A stretch of DNA of 64,000 nt from Stappia stellulata (GCF_020176715.1 NZ_JAIVMF010000015.1:56130-120129); one strand, 5' to 3'; shown: positions 1-9,214, counted from the first letter of the stretch. The notes: generated by a model not told the origin, from the letters alone. Translations and numbers: made by a program.

Positions 1-1384
1 CCGGCCCCTTGTAGTTCGGGTCGCGGCCCTTGCCCCGGTCGAGCGCACCCTCCCGGATCTCGACGAAGAAGCCGCGGATCTGTTCGGCGATCTCCGTCGA
101 CTGGGTCCGGAGGCTGCCGGAGACGGAGAGGAAATCCTCCGCCGCATGCTCGGTCTTGTCGATGGCATCATTCACGCCGGAGACGTTGCGCGTCAGCGTC
201 ATCGTGCCCTGGGCCGCATGCTGCACGTTCATGGAGATCTCGCGCGTCGCGGCCCCTTGCTCCTCGATCGCCGCCGCAATTGCCGCCGTCAGCGTGTCGA
301 TCTCGCCGACGGTGGAGGAAATCGAGCCGATGGTGTCGACCGCACGCGTGGTTGCCGCCTGCACTTCCGACACCTGATTGGCGATGTCCTCGGTCGCCTT
401 GGAGGTCTGGCTCGCGAGCTGCTTCACCTCCTGGGCGACGATCGCGAAGCCGCGCCCGGCTTCGCCGGCCCGTGCGGCCTCGATCGTGGCGTTGAGCGCC
501 AGCAGGTTTGTCTGTTCGGCAATCGCCTGAATGAGACCGATCACGTCTCCGATCTTCTGGGCCGACGTCGAGAGACGGCCGATCTCCTGAGATGCGCTTT
601 CCGTGACAGAACTTGCCCGGCGGGCGACATCGGACGCGCCGGTGATCTGGCGGCCGATCTCCTCGATGGAGGACGACAGCTCCTCAGCCGCAGACGCCAC
701 GGTCTGGACGCTCACCGACGTTTCCTCGGAGGCCGCCGACGCGGAGACGGCCTCTTGCGAGGCGGAACTCGCCACGTCCGACAAGGTGCCGGCCTGCCGC
801 TGCATCCGGTCGGCGGTCTGGTCGACGGTCCGCAGGGACGCCTCGACCTTTTCCTTGAACCGGTCGACCGCATCGCTCAGGTGGCGGGTCTGCGCTTCCT
901 GCGCTTCCATCAGAATTTGCTGATAGGTCGAAATCGCGAAATCGAGATCGAGCAGGACAGCCTTGTTCAGCACCTGCACCGACTGGATCGCCTTGTTCGG
1001 CGCGAAGCGGAACTTGCGCATGACAATGGCGATCAGCTCATTGAGAACGAATTGATAGCCGGCGATATACCAGCGCGGCTCGAGACCGATCCGGCTGTGG
1101 GCGCGTCCGATGCGGTCGATGCTCTTCACATAGTCATCGTCGAAGGCGCCGGTGAACAGCCGCTTCCAGTGTTTCTTCTGTGCCGTTTCAAGAGACGCCT
1201 GGCGATCGCCGACCAGAGCCGCCAGCTCCGGCTGCTTGACGATATGAGAGTAGAACCTGTTCAGGATGTCATCGAGGCGCGGCTCCACGACCGGCCACAT
1301 GCTTTGAAGACAGCGCCTCGCCTCCTGGTCGACCCGCGCGAATGCGACCCGTACTTCGGACCTATGCTCATTTTTTGTCGACAT
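1..1384 (-). CDS. Globin-coupled methyl-accepting chemotaxis protein (partial, 3' end outside window)
   Basis: Cytosolic chemoreceptor that probably senses oxygen or another gas through heme and signals to CheA/CheW. The N-terminal ~150 residues match the protoglobin sensor of HemAT-type receptors: H96 in the segment [16 protein letters not shown] is the expected proximal heme ligand. A methyl-accepting signalling domain follows, including the conserved hairpin tip ([20 protein letters not shown]). No membrane segment is visible. The ATG at 1384 opens with [10 protein letters not shown]. About 461 codons are present and the reading frame is still open at base 1, so the C-terminus is missing. 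The gas-sensing role is inferred from the family. Confidence 0.9.
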   Translation of the reverse strand, partial: MSTKNEHRSEVRVAFARVDQEARRCLQSMWPVVEPRLDDILNRFYSHIVKQPELAALVGDRQASLETAQKKHWKRLFTGAFDDDYVKSIDRIGRAHSRIGLEPRWYIAGYQFVLNELIAIVMRKFRFAPNKAIQSVQVLNKAVLLDLDFAISTYQQILMEAQEAQTRHLSDAVDRFKEKVEASLRTVDQTADRMQRQAGTLSDVASSASQEAVSASAASEETSVSVQTVASAAEELSSSIEEIGRQITGASDVARRASSVTESASQEIGRLSTSAQKIGDVIGLIQAIAEQTNLLALNATIEAARAGEAGRGFAIVAQEVKQLASQTSKATEDIANQVSEVQAATTRAVDTIGSISSTVGEIDTLTAAIAAAIEEQGAATREISMNVQHAAQGTMTLTRNVSGVNDAIDKTEHAAEDFLSVSGSLRTQSTEIAEQIRGFFVEIREGALDRGKGRDPNYKGP

Positions 1385-1575
1385 CGGATCACCTCATTCA
1401 GCCACTGACGCCAGAATGGGCAAACCCGGTTACAAATTAGATAACAACAAAGCATGCTTTACGGAAAAATCATTCAAACTCGAGAAAACCCGAGGATATT
1501 TCCCAAAGTGAAAAGAAGAACATCAGCAACGGAGATAATCTACTGTAAAAAACTACAATATAAACCGCCGGTCGA

Positions 1576-1591
1576 TATGTAGATCTACATA
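1576..1591. repeat. Perfect 16-bp palindrome in the chemoreceptor/tRNA-Gln gap
   Basis: TATGTAGATCTACATA is a perfect dyad in the 345-bp AT-rich gap between the chemoreceptor start and tRNA-Gln. It could be an operator. No gene is supported in the rest of 1385-1729. Confidence 0.4.
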
Positions 1592-1729
1592 CAGGAACCG
1601 CCGACGCTGCCTGACGCCGGACACCCACCAGCGCGACCAGCCCCTCAGCGGACCCGGCAGAACAACCGGAAGGAGCACTCAAAAGCTGAAATGAGTCGGC
1701 GAGCGCGGCAAGCATGTTTGAAAAAGCGC

Positions 1730-1804
1730 TGGCTGGGGCGGCAGGATTCGAACCTGCGAATGGCGGCACCAAAAGCCGCTGCCTTACCACTTGGCGACGC
1801 CCCA
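1730..1804 (-). tRNA. tRNA-Gln (anticodon TTG)
   Basis: On the minus strand the sequence folds as a cloverleaf. It has a 7-bp acceptor stem (TGGGGCG/CGCCCCA), anticodon stem GCGGC/GCCGC around the loop TTTTGGT giving anticodon TTG, the T-arm GCAGGTTCGAATCCTGC, discriminator G and an encoded 3' CCA. It therefore reads CAA (Gln). Confidence 0.93.
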
Positions 1805-1922
1805 ACGCGCGACGACGTGTATAACCAGCCCCCTGCGCTCACGCAAGCGTCGCTTCGGGCTGCGGCCGCTACAGTCCCCAGGGCGTTCACATGAAACGCA
1901 CCGGCGCGATCCATGGCACGAA

Positions 1923-1947
1923 GGCCCCTGTCCAACGGACAGGAGCC
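1923..1947 (-). terminator. Possible terminator of the DASS transporter gene
   Basis: A hairpin with stem CCTGTCC/GGACAGG, extended by GGC/GCC across one mismatch, starts about 30 nt past the transporter stop. It is nested in a wider 8-bp stem (1900-1907 with 1953-1960, ACCGGCGC/GCGCCGGT). There is no U-tract, so intrinsic termination is uncertain. Confidence 0.4.
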
Positions 1948-1975
1948 CTCATGCGCCGGTTCAATGCGCGCGGCT

Positions 1976-3532
1976 CTATCGCGTGCCGGACGCCCACTCC
2001 GGGAGCGAGCCTGCCACCACTCCGAAGACGGTGGTGAGGATCAGGTAGCCAAGCGTCGAAATCACCACCATCGCCGCGATATTGTGCAGGCTTCCGTAGC
2101 GGGCCATCTGGGGAATGGTGACATGGCCTGAGGAGAACACCAGCGCGTTGGGCGGCGTTGCGACCGGCAGCATGAAGGCCATCGATGCCGACAGCGCCGC
2201 CGGAACGGCGAGCATCAACGGGTTTTCGCCGATGTTCAGCGACAGCGCCGCCAGCAGCGGCAGGAAGGTGGCGGCCGTTGCGGTGTTCGACGTCACCTCC
2301 GTCAGGAGAAGAATGACAAGGGCGACGATCACGATCAGAAGAAGGATCGGAACGCCCCCGGCGATGCCTCCGATCAGGCCGCCGATCCAGGTATCGAGGC
2401 CGGAGGCGGCCACTGCGCCGGCAAGGCTCAGCCCGCCGCCAAAGAGCATCAACACGCCCCAGGGCAGCTTCGACGCGGTCGTCCAGTCGAGCAGGGCGAC
2501 CCGCGCCCCGGTCCGGTCGCTGCCGCCTCCCGCAGGGAGAATGAACAGGAGCAAGGCGGCCCCGATGGCGATGCTGGCGTCGTTCAGGCCTGGAACATAG
2601 GTCTGCAACCACGAGCGAAGTACCCAGAGCACCGCCGCCGACGCGAAGACGATGCCGACCATCGCCTCGGCCCGCGACATCTTCCCGAGGGTGCGCAGCT
2701 TGTCGCAGATCAGCTCGCTGGCGCCGCCGATCTCCTCACGCGGAAGCCGGATGGCGAGGCGCGTGAGCAGCAGCCAGGAGATCGCCAGCATCGTTGCCGC
2801 GACCGGAACGCCGATCAGCATCCAGCGGCCGAAGCCGAGATCATAGCCGTAGGTCTGGCGCATCGCCCCGGCCAGCAGGGCGTTCGGAGGGGTGCCGATC
2901 AGCGTCGCGACACCGCCAATCGATGCCGAATAAGCAACACCCAGCATCAGCGCAAGGGCGAAGGCACCGGCCTCCTTGCCGCCGGTTTCCTCCTGGATCA
3001 GCCCGATCACGGAGACAGCAATCGGCAGCATCATCACGGTCGTCGCCGTATTGGACACCCACATCGACAGGAAGGCCGTCGCCAACATGAAGCCGCCGAC
3101 AATCTGAGGGCGGCGAGATCCCGTGCGCGACACGATGGAGAGCGCGATGCGCTGGTGGAGGTTCCAGCGTTCCATCGCAGCGGCCAGCATGAAACCGCCC
3201 ATGAACAGGAAGATGGTGGCGCTGGCATAGGGCGCGGCGGCAGCCTTGACGGTGCTGGCGCCCGTTAACGGAAACAGGACCAGCGGCAGCAGGGCGGTGG
3301 CGGCAATGGGGATCGCCTCGGTGATCCACCAGATGACCATGAGGGCCGCGACCGCGACGACCCGCCAACCGGCAACCGACAACCCCTCCGGCGGCGGCAA
3401 CATCACCAGCAGCGCGAAGACGGCAAGCCCCGTCAGCATGGGCAGCGTCCGCAAGGTGGCGCCCGAGGCCTCCTTCCCCACCTGCCAGGACAGGCTCTGG
3501 TCCCGATGCGGGTCTTTCCCCTTGGTGGTCAT
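1976..3532 (-). CDS. DASS/SLC13-family anion (dicarboxylate or sulfate) transporter
   Basis: 518-residue polytopic inner-membrane symporter of the divalent anion:sodium symporter (SLC13) family. The two diagnostic repeat motifs are visible: VSNTATTVMMLPIA in the first half and TSNTATAATFLPLL in the second. These form the Na+ and substrate sites in family members. The N-terminal ~35 residues are polar and cytosolic, with about 12 hydrophobic segments after them. The ATG at 3532 is preceded by GGGGAGGAA. It is transcribed in the same direction as the leu genes, 130 bp downstream of the hydrolase. Substrate (succinate-like dicarboxylates or sulfate) cannot be decided from the sequence. Confidence 0.88.
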   Translation of the reverse strand: MTTKGKDPHRDQSLSWQVGKEASGATLRTLPMLTGLAVFALLVMLPPPEGLSVAGWRVVAVAALMVIWWITEAIPIAATALLPLVLFPLTGASTVKAAAAPYASATIFLFMGGFMLAAAMERWNLHQRIALSIVSRTGSRRPQIVGGFMLATAFLSMWVSNTATTVMMLPIAVSVIGLIQEETGGKEAGAFALALMLGVAYSASIGGVATLIGTPPNALLAGAMRQTYGYDLGFGRWMLIGVPVAATMLAISWLLLTRLAIRLPREEIGGASELICDKLRTLGKMSRAEAMVGIVFASAAVLWVLRSWLQTYVPGLNDASIAIGAALLLFILPAGGGSDRTGARVALLDWTTASKLPWGVLMLFGGGLSLAGAVAASGLDTWIGGLIGGIAGGVPILLLIVIVALVILLLTEVTSNTATAATFLPLLAALSLNIGENPLMLAVPAALSASMAFMLPVATPPNALVFSSGHVTIPQMARYGSLHNIAAMVVISTLGYLILTTVFGVVAGSLPEWASGTR

Positions 3533-3662
3533 GACAGTTCTTCCTCCCCGAATTCCAGATCAGACGGCGCCGGGCACGCCGGACGCGGGGCGCATGATCC
3601 CCGGTCCGGCGCGCACGTCCATGCACCTTGCAATTGATGGCCCGCGCCCGGCGCGGCGGTGC

Positions 3663-4556
3663 TCAAAGAAACGCGTCGAGCGCGGCAAGCAGGTCGTGCG
3701 GCACCTCCTCCTGGGGGCTGTGGCCGCAGTCAAGCGCATGACCGCGCACGTCGTCGGCCTTTTCGCGCCAGGTGGCCAGCACGTCATAGAGCGCCCCGAC
3801 GGTTCCGCGCCCGCCCCACAGCGCCAGCAGCGGCGCGGAGACGCGGGCGTGCGCGTCCTCGGCATCGTGGACGAGGTCGATGGTGGCGGCAGCGCGGTAG
3901 TCCTCGCACACCGCATGCCGCATCGCGGGATCGCGATAGCAGCGGCGGTATTCCTCCATCACCCGCGGGTCCGACGCGCCTTCGATCTTGTTCTGACCGG
4001 CGATATGGCGCTCGAGAAAGAAATCCGGATCCGCCGCGATCAGCCGTTCCGGCAAGGGATAGGGCTGGATCAGGAAGAACCACCAGAAGTATCGGCGGGC
4101 GAACTCCATGTCGGTACGGGCATACATCGTTGCCGTTGGCGCGATATCGAGAAGGACCAGTTTCTCCACCGCTTTCTCATGATCGAGCGCCATGCGATGC
4201 GCCACCCGCGCGCCGCGATCGTGGCCGACGACCGAAAACCGCTCATGACCGAGCGCCCGCATGACGGCCACCTGATCGGCCGCCATCGCACGCTTGGAGT
4301 AATTCACATGCCCCTCGCCTCCCTCGGGCTTTGCGCTGTCGCCATAGCCGCGCAGGTCGGTCAGCACGACCGAGAACCGGCGGGCAAGAACGGGCGCGAC
4401 CTTGTGCCAGCTCAAATGGGTCTGCGGATGGCCATGCAGCAACAGCAGCGGCGGTCCCTCGCCGCCGGTGGCGGTGCGGATGCGGGTGCCGTCCGCATCG
4501 ATGTCGCGCCAGGTGAAGCCTGGCAGAATGTCAGGAAACCCCGAAACCTCGCTCAT
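3663..4556 (-). CDS. Alpha/beta hydrolase of the haloacetate dehalogenase type
   Basis: 297-residue soluble alpha/beta hydrolase. The oxyanion region LLLHGHPQTHLSWHKV, the nucleophile elbow GHDRGAR with D113, and a C-terminal CGHSPQEE with H279 are laid out as in fluoroacetate/haloacetate dehalogenases. An aspartate nucleophile excludes ordinary serine esterases. The cap carries YFWWFFLIQPYPLPERL. In characterised fluoroacetate dehalogenases a His-Trp pair here binds fluoride, whereas this protein has Trp-Trp, so defluorination is doubtful. Its ATG overlaps the leuD stop by 4 bp, so it is translationally coupled to leucine biosynthesis genes. The substrate is unknown. Confidence 0.82.
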   Translation of the reverse strand: MSEVSGFPDILPGFTWRDIDADGTRIRTATGGEGPPLLLLHGHPQTHLSWHKVAPVLARRFSVVLTDLRGYGDSAKPEGGEGHVNYSKRAMAADQVAVMRALGHERFSVVGHDRGARVAHRMALDHEKAVEKLVLLDIAPTATMYARTDMEFARRYFWWFFLIQPYPLPERLIAADPDFFLERHIAGQNKIEGASDPRVMEEYRRCYRDPAMRHAVCEDYRAAATIDLVHDAEDAHARVSAPLLALWGGRGTVGALYDVLATWREKADDVRGHALDCGHSPQEEVPHDLLAALDAFL

Positions 4557-5170
4557 GCCGCGCCTCCCCGCGCGAGCCAGGGCGCCTCAGCGAAATAGGC
4601 GGCCTCAAAGGCCCGGATCTGCTCTTTCATCTGCAAGGTCGTGGCGATGCGGTCGCGCCCCTCCATCAGGGCCTGCCGCCGCGACGGCTCGATCTCGAAC
4701 TCCAGACGCAGGCCGCCGCAGGTGACGGTCCTTCCAACGAGATCGACGGTGAGCTCCGCCCCATCCGGCCCGGCCGCGCGGAACAGCCGGTCGCGGTCGT
4801 CCTCGCCAAGCGAGATCAGCAGCAGACCGTTGTTGGCGGCGTTGTCGGCGAAGATACCGGCAAAGGTGGTCCCGATCAGCGCGCGGATGCCGTATTGCAG
4901 CATTCCCCACACCGCATGCTCCCGCGACGAGCCGCAGCCGAAATTCGGTCCGGTCAGCAGGAAGCGGACATCGCGCATCGTCTTCCGGTTCAGGATGAAA
5001 TCGGGCCGCGTCCGCCCCTTTGCGTCAAAGCGCAGATCGTGGAACAGGCCACGGGCCAGTCCGGCACGGTCGATGCCCTTCAAAAAAGCTTTTGGCATGA
5101 TCACGTCGGTATCCACATTGGCGGCGGGCATCGGCGCGGCCATACCCGTAACACTCAGAAACTTCTGCAC
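4553..5170 (-). CDS. leuD: 3-isopropylmalate dehydratase small subunit
   Basis: LeuD pairs with LeuC to isomerise 2-isopropylmalate to 3-isopropylmalate in cytosolic leucine synthesis. The 205 residues show the family pattern: N-terminal NVDTDVIMPKAFLK, then GPNFGCGSSREHAVWGM, which forms the swivelling substrate-binding domain. The start is a GTG at 5170 directly abutting the leuC stop codon, with GGGAG upstream. It gives MQKFLSVTG, which aligns with the usual LeuD N-terminus. The 3' end overlaps the hydrolase start by 4 bp. Confidence 0.96.
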   Translation of the reverse strand: MQKFLSVTGMAAPMPAANVDTDVIMPKAFLKGIDRAGLARGLFHDLRFDAKGRTRPDFILNRKTMRDVRFLLTGPNFGCGSSREHAVWGMLQYGIRALIGTTFAGIFADNAANNGLLLISLGEDDRDRLFRAAGPDGAELTVDLVGRTVTCGGLRLEFEIEPSRRQALMEGRDRIATTLQMKEQIRAFEAAYFAEAPWLARGGAA

Positions 5171-6601
5171 TTACATCTCCCGTGGCGCAAGGATGCGGAC
5201 GTCGGCAAGCCGACCGGCGACGGCGGCGGCGGCCACCATCGCGGGGCTCATCAGATGGGTCCGGCCGCCGCTTCCCTGGCGGCCCTCGAAATTGCGGTTG
5301 GTGCTGGAGGCGCAGCGTTCGCCCGGCGCCAGCACATCGTCGTTCATGGCAAGGCACATCGAGCAGCCGGACTGGCGCCATTCGAAGCCCGCCTCGATGA
5401 AGACGCGGTCGAGCCCCTCCGCCTCGGCGGCACGGCGCACACTGGACGACCCGGGCGACACCATGGCGCGGACGCCCGGGGCAACGCGGCGCCCGCGCAG
5501 GATCGCCGCCGCGTCGCGCAGGTCGGCAATCCGGGCATTGGTGCAGGAGCCGATGAAGGCGCGGTCGATGGCGATCTCCTCGAACCGGACACCCGGTTCA
5601 AGCCCCATGTAGGCAAGCGCGCGGGCCGCATCACGCCGCCGGTCTTCCGGCAGGGACGCCGGATCGGGCACGGCGCCGTCGATGGCGCCGGACTGGTCCG
5701 GGCTCGTGCCCCAGGACACCATCGGCGCGATCTCGCCGGCGGCGAGCACGACCTCGCGGTCGAAAACGGCCTCGGCATCGCTCGCAAGTGCCTGCCAGAC
5801 GGGTCTTGCGCGGGCGAGCATCTCCGCCGACGGTGCGCGCGGGCGCCCGGCGATATAATCGAACACCTTGTCGTCCGGGGCCATCAGCGCGACCCGCGCA
5901 CCGCATTCCACCGACATGTTGCAGATCGTCATCCGCCCTTCCACCTCGAGCGTGTCGATTGCCTCGCCGGCGAATTCCAGCGCATGACCGGCGGCCCCGT
6001 CGGCGCCGATCTTGCGGATCAGCGCCATGACGAGATCCTTGGCGGTGACGCCGACCGGCAGGTCCCCGACCACGGTGGCGCGCATGGTCTTCAAGCGCGT
6101 GTAGGTCAGCGTCTGCGTCGCCAGCAGGTGCTCGATATCCGAGGTGCCGATGCCGAAGCCGACCGTCCCGAAGGCACCGTAGGTTGCCGTGTGGCTGTCG
6201 CCGGCCGCGATCACCAGGCCGGGAAGGACCCAGCCGAGCTCCGGCAGCACGACATGCTCGATCCCCTGGCGCGGGTCGAGCACGTCGAACATCTCGATCC
6301 CGAAATCGCGCCCGTTCTCGGCGAAACAGTCGATCTGCCGCTGCGCGTTCGCATCCGCCACGGCGCCGCCGCGATCCGGGGCCGTCGAGTTGACATGATC
6401 GACGACGCCGAGTGCCGCTTCCGGCCGCCAGACATCGCGCCCCGCATCGCGCAGGCCGGTGAAGGCCTGGGGGCTGGTGTATTCGTTCAAGACGGTGCGA
6501 TCGACATAGAGCAACAGTTGCGATCCGGGGCCGTCCCGGTCGTCCAGCGCCCGTATCTTGTGCCGGTCGACGATTTTGTCGTAGAGGGTTCGAGGCTGCA
6601 T
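5171..6601 (-). CDS. leuC: 3-isopropylmalate dehydratase large subunit
   Basis: The 476-residue aconitase-type subunit carries the [4Fe-4S] cluster for 2- to 3-isopropylmalate isomerisation. Cluster cysteines are visible in FIGSCTNARI and SGCSMCLAMN, and the substrate-binding GDSHTATYGAFG and SSTNRNFEGRQGSGGRTHLMSP are intact. I take the ATG at 6601 (MQPRTLYDKIVDRH, the usual LeuC N-terminus). It is preceded by AAGGAAGGAG, whereas the 20-codon in-frame extension upstream has no ribosome site. It heads leuC-leuD-hydrolase and diverges from a LysR gene across 110 bp. Confidence 0.96.
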   Translation of the reverse strand: MQPRTLYDKIVDRHKIRALDDRDGPGSQLLLYVDRTVLNEYTSPQAFTGLRDAGRDVWRPEAALGVVDHVNSTAPDRGGAVADANAQRQIDCFAENGRDFGIEMFDVLDPRQGIEHVVLPELGWVLPGLVIAAGDSHTATYGAFGTVGFGIGTSDIEHLLATQTLTYTRLKTMRATVVGDLPVGVTAKDLVMALIRKIGADGAAGHALEFAGEAIDTLEVEGRMTICNMSVECGARVALMAPDDKVFDYIAGRPRAPSAEMLARARPVWQALASDAEAVFDREVVLAAGEIAPMVSWGTSPDQSGAIDGAVPDPASLPEDRRRDAARALAYMGLEPGVRFEEIAIDRAFIGSCTNARIADLRDAAAILRGRRVAPGVRAMVSPGSSSVRRAAEAEGLDRVFIEAGFEWRQSGCSMCLAMNDDVLAPGERCASSTNRNFEGRQGSGGRTHLMSPAMVAAAAVAGRLADVRILAPREM

Positions 6602-6711
6602 TTCGAAAGCTCTCCTTCCTTCGATGCCGAAGCTTAATCTGACGGGACGCGCGTCAGCCAATGCCGGTTGGCGATCAATTCATGCAGCAAACGACGGGCG
6701 GGACATCGACG

Positions 6712-7632
6712 ATGGAGACGAACTGGCTGGAAGACTTCCTGAAACTCGCCGAGGAGGGGAATTTCTCGCGCGCGGCGGAAGCACGCAATTCCAGCCAGCC
6801 GGCCTTCAGCCGTCGCATTCGCGGACTGGAGGATTGGGTCGGCACAAAGCTCATCGACCGCGACACCCACCGCATTGCGCTCACCGAAGCGGGCGAGACC
6901 TTTCGCACAGCGGCCGAGGACGTGCTGCGCCGGCTTGCGCAGGGCCGCGACCGGACCCGCGAGGTCGGCGGCGCGGAAGCGGGCACCCTGCGCTTCGCCG
7001 CGACCCATGCGTTATCCCTCACCTTCTTTCCCGACTGGCTGCGCGATCAGGGCGACGACCAGGACCTGGCAACCGTCAGCCTGCTCGCCGACAACATGCA
7101 GGCGTGCGAGAAGATCATGCTGGCGGGCAAGGCCGATTTCCTGCTGTGCCACCACCACCCCGCTTCGCCCCACCGGCTGGAGCCCGGCGGCTTTTGCTCC
7201 ATCCGGCTGGGCGACGACCGGCTGGTCCCGGTGTGCCTGCCGGAGGCGGACGGACGGGCGCGCTTCGCCCTCCCCGGACGCGCGGAGGAGCCTTTGTCCT
7301 ATCTTGCCTATGACGACCGCTCGGGGATGGGGCGGATCCTGGCCGCGGCCCAGGTGATCTGCGAACGCCACGCGGCGCTTCGACCCGTGTTTCGCTCGCA
7401 TCTGGCAACCGCACTGCTGCGCATGGCGCGCGACGGCAAGGGAATCGCCTGGGCGCCTCACAGCCTGTGCGCTCCGGATCTCGCCAGCGGACGCCTCGTC
7501 CGGGCCGGAGGCGAAGACTGGGATGTGCCGATGGAGATCCATCTGTTCCGCCCGAAAAGCCGACAGGGCCAGGCCGTCGAGACCTTCTGGAGTCGCGCGC
7601 TCGCCGCGACCGGACCGCGACAGGAGCGGTAG
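6712..7632 (+). CDS. LysR-family transcriptional regulator (HypT-like N-terminus)
   Basis: 306-residue LysR-type regulator. The winged HTH covers residues ~1-60 (METNWLEDFLKLAEEGNFSRAAEARNSSQPAFSRRIRGLE) and resembles the HypT/YjiE subgroup, including the MET-x-WL start. The effector domain occupies ~90-290. The start at 6712 is chosen because LysR proteins begin at this point; an in-frame ATG at 6661 would add 17 atypical residues. It is divergent from leuC, so it may control leuCD, itself, or both. The effector is unknown. Confidence 0.9.
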   Translation: METNWLEDFLKLAEEGNFSRAAEARNSSQPAFSRRIRGLEDWVGTKLIDRDTHRIALTEAGETFRTAAEDVLRRLAQGRDRTREVGGAEAGTLRFAATHALSLTFFPDWLRDQGDDQDLATVSLLADNMQACEKIMLAGKADFLLCHHHPASPHRLEPGGFCSIRLGDDRLVPVCLPEADGRARFALPGRAEEPLSYLAYDDRSGMGRILAAAQVICERHAALRPVFRSHLATALLRMARDGKGIAWAPHSLCAPDLASGRLVRAGGEDWDVPMEIHLFRPKSRQGQAVETFWSRALAATGPRQER

Positions 7633-7982
7633 CGCGAAGCCGGCGCGCGCCCTTGGCGCACCGCGTCGTCTTCCCCGCCGCGACGGTCCGGCTTGCCCCG
7701 TTCCTGCCGGCGGGCGCCGCAGCGTGCGTGCCTCGCGGCTCGCGCCTTTTGCTTTGCGGGCAAACCCTCCAGCGCCATCCCCGCGCTCGCACATCCCCCA
7801 TTTCGGGACACGCCCAAGCCTGCAAAACCGGCCGGAACGGAGATCCTCGCACTCATCCACAGCCGCAATCATTTTCCGTTGGACGACAGGGTTGCGGAGG
7901 CGCGGGCGTGGTGATATTAACCCGCGACGCTTCAGAGAGACGCCGCCTTCCCGGGACGGAAAATCGCCTCTGAACGCGATAT
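7633..7982. other. 350-bp gap without a supported gene
   Basis: Between the LysR stop and tRNA-Pro I see only GC-rich sequence with shadow frames. None has a ribosome site or a recognisable product. The final ~60 bp before the tRNA are less GC-rich and presumably hold its promoter. Confidence 0.5.
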
Positions 7983-8059
7983 CGGAGTGTAGCGCAGCCT
8001 GGTAGCGCACCTCGTTCGGGACGAGGGGGTCGCAGGTTCAAATCCTGCCACTCCGACCA
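7983..8059 (+). tRNA. tRNA-Pro (anticodon CGG)
   Basis: A complete cloverleaf of 77 nt: acceptor CGGAGTG/CACTCCG, D-arm GCGC...GCGC, anticodon stem CCTCG/CGAGG around the loop TTCGGGA (anticodon CGG), T-arm GCAGGTTCAAATCCTGC, discriminator A and encoded CCA. Confidence 0.95.
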
Positions 8060-8215
8060 TTCTTTCCAATGACCTTGATGACTGAGGGCGACGTCGTGAC
8101 ACGCGATGCGCGAAGCCTGTTGCCTGCGGCACGGAGGTCGCGCCCGGCTTGACCGTGCAATCGTTGGATGACCGGCCGGCATCGCCCGATCGTCTGGCAA
8201 CGCCACCCCCGACCG

Positions 8216-8797
8216 TCAGCGGGGCATGTCACCTTCATATGGCATACTGCCGGCGCCCTGCTCCGTGGCTATCTCGCGCAGGCGGATGTCCAGCCGGTCC
8301 GGCGCCCTGCTCGGGTTGTAGTCGGGATTGAGGGACGACTTGTGGACCCACTGCCGCAGGATCATCGCGGTCCAAACGGCCTCGATTTCCGGGTGCCGGG
8401 CAAGACGATCCCGCAGGTCGTCCAACCGGTCGACCCCGGTGGCCTGAACGAGAAGCGTCATGTCCGTACTGCCTGCGATCGACCAGGCACCGATCAGCTC
8501 CGGCCAGTCCTGTACCGTTTCATAGATCCGTTTGCAAAACGGCCGTTTCAGCTTCAAGTGAAAGAAGGTGGCCTCGCCATGGTCCCGTTCACCCGTGTCT
8601 TCGGCCAGCTTGATCGTGAACCGTTCAACGACCCCGCGCCTGACCAGACCGTCGATCCGGTTCTTGATCGTCATCCGCGACACGCCAAGCAACCCTGCAA
8701 GTTCGGTGTTGGAGCGCCGCGAATTCTGCGTAAGCAGTTGAACAAGCTTCCGGTCCAGGTGTGAAAGGGTCCGGTCGGCGACCTCCGCATCACTCAT
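8216..8797 (-). CDS. Lrp/AsnC-family transcriptional regulator
   Basis: 193-residue DNA-binding protein. An AsnC-type HTH spans residues ~13-60 (LDRKLVQLLTQNSRRSNTELAGLLGVSRMTIKNRIDGLVRRGVVERF). A C-terminal ~80-residue alpha/beta ligand domain of the RAM type follows. Such regulators usually sense amino acids or related metabolites. The ATG at 8797 has AGGAGG upstream. The C-terminus is longer than in most family members. It stands alone between tRNA-Pro and the photosynthesis-linked genes, so its target is unknown. Confidence 0.88.
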   Translation of the reverse strand: MSDAEVADRTLSHLDRKLVQLLTQNSRRSNTELAGLLGVSRMTIKNRIDGLVRRGVVERFTIKLAEDTGERDHGEATFFHLKLKRPFCKRIYETVQDWPELIGAWSIAGSTDMTLLVQATGVDRLDDLRDRLARHPEIEAVWTAMILRQWVHKSSLNPDYNPSRAPDRLDIRLREIATEQGAGSMPYEGDMPR

Positions 8798-8986
8798 ATG
8801 GGTCTCTCACACCTCCTGCAATCCTGATTAGAAAAATGGCGCTCTGCAATCATCCTGTCAATTTGAGCGATGTGCAATGGCGTTTTGCCCGGCTATTCAT
8901 TTTGTCGAACAGAAAAAATTCAAAAAAATGCCCCTTGAAGAAAAAATCGCAGATGCCCGCTCCTATCGTTTTCCGGGAGAAACAGG

Positions 8987-9181
8987 ATGAACGTCGCCGA
9001 CCCGTCGTTCGTTACCTTCTCGATCAACGTCAACCGATTCATTTTCGAAGGCGACCTTGACGGCGCCTTGCGTCTGATCGGAGACTACATGAAAAAGAAC
9101 AAGCTGTCGGCATCGATTGAGGCGGTCGTCGCCATCCCGCTGGACGACCGAACGGGCGGTTCTCCACCGTCGGTGCAATAG
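8987..9181 (+). CDS. Small hypothetical protein (64 aa)
   Basis: The ATG at 8987 follows GGGAGAAACAGG, a reasonable ribosome site, and the frame encodes 64 residues starting MNVADPSFVTFSINVNRF. There is no signal peptide, membrane segment or domain I recognise. It sits divergent to the Lrp gene and convergent to the AerR-like gene. It may be a real small gene at the edge of the photosynthesis cluster, but evidence is limited to frame, ribosome site and a well-placed promoter gap (8798-8986). Confidence 0.45.
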   Translation: MNVADPSFVTFSINVNRFIFEGDLDGALRLIGDYMKKNKLSASIEAVVAIPLDDRTGGSPPSVQ

Positions 9182-9214
9182 TGGCACCGGTCAGCGGCAC
9201 CCCGTCGGCAGCGC

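Noticed and set aside
1645..1935. Short frames overlapping tRNA-Gln
   Set aside because: They read through the tRNA gene and have no ribosome site.
4895..6637. A 580-codon plus-strand frame opposite leuC and leuD
   Set aside because: Composition is Arg/Gly/Ala/His-rich without motifs; leuC and leuD on the other strand are unambiguous.
7012..8010. A 332-codon minus-strand frame across the LysR gene and the following gap
   Set aside because: Its C-terminal part is antisense to LysR and the remainder lacks motifs; the frame also runs through tRNA-Pro.
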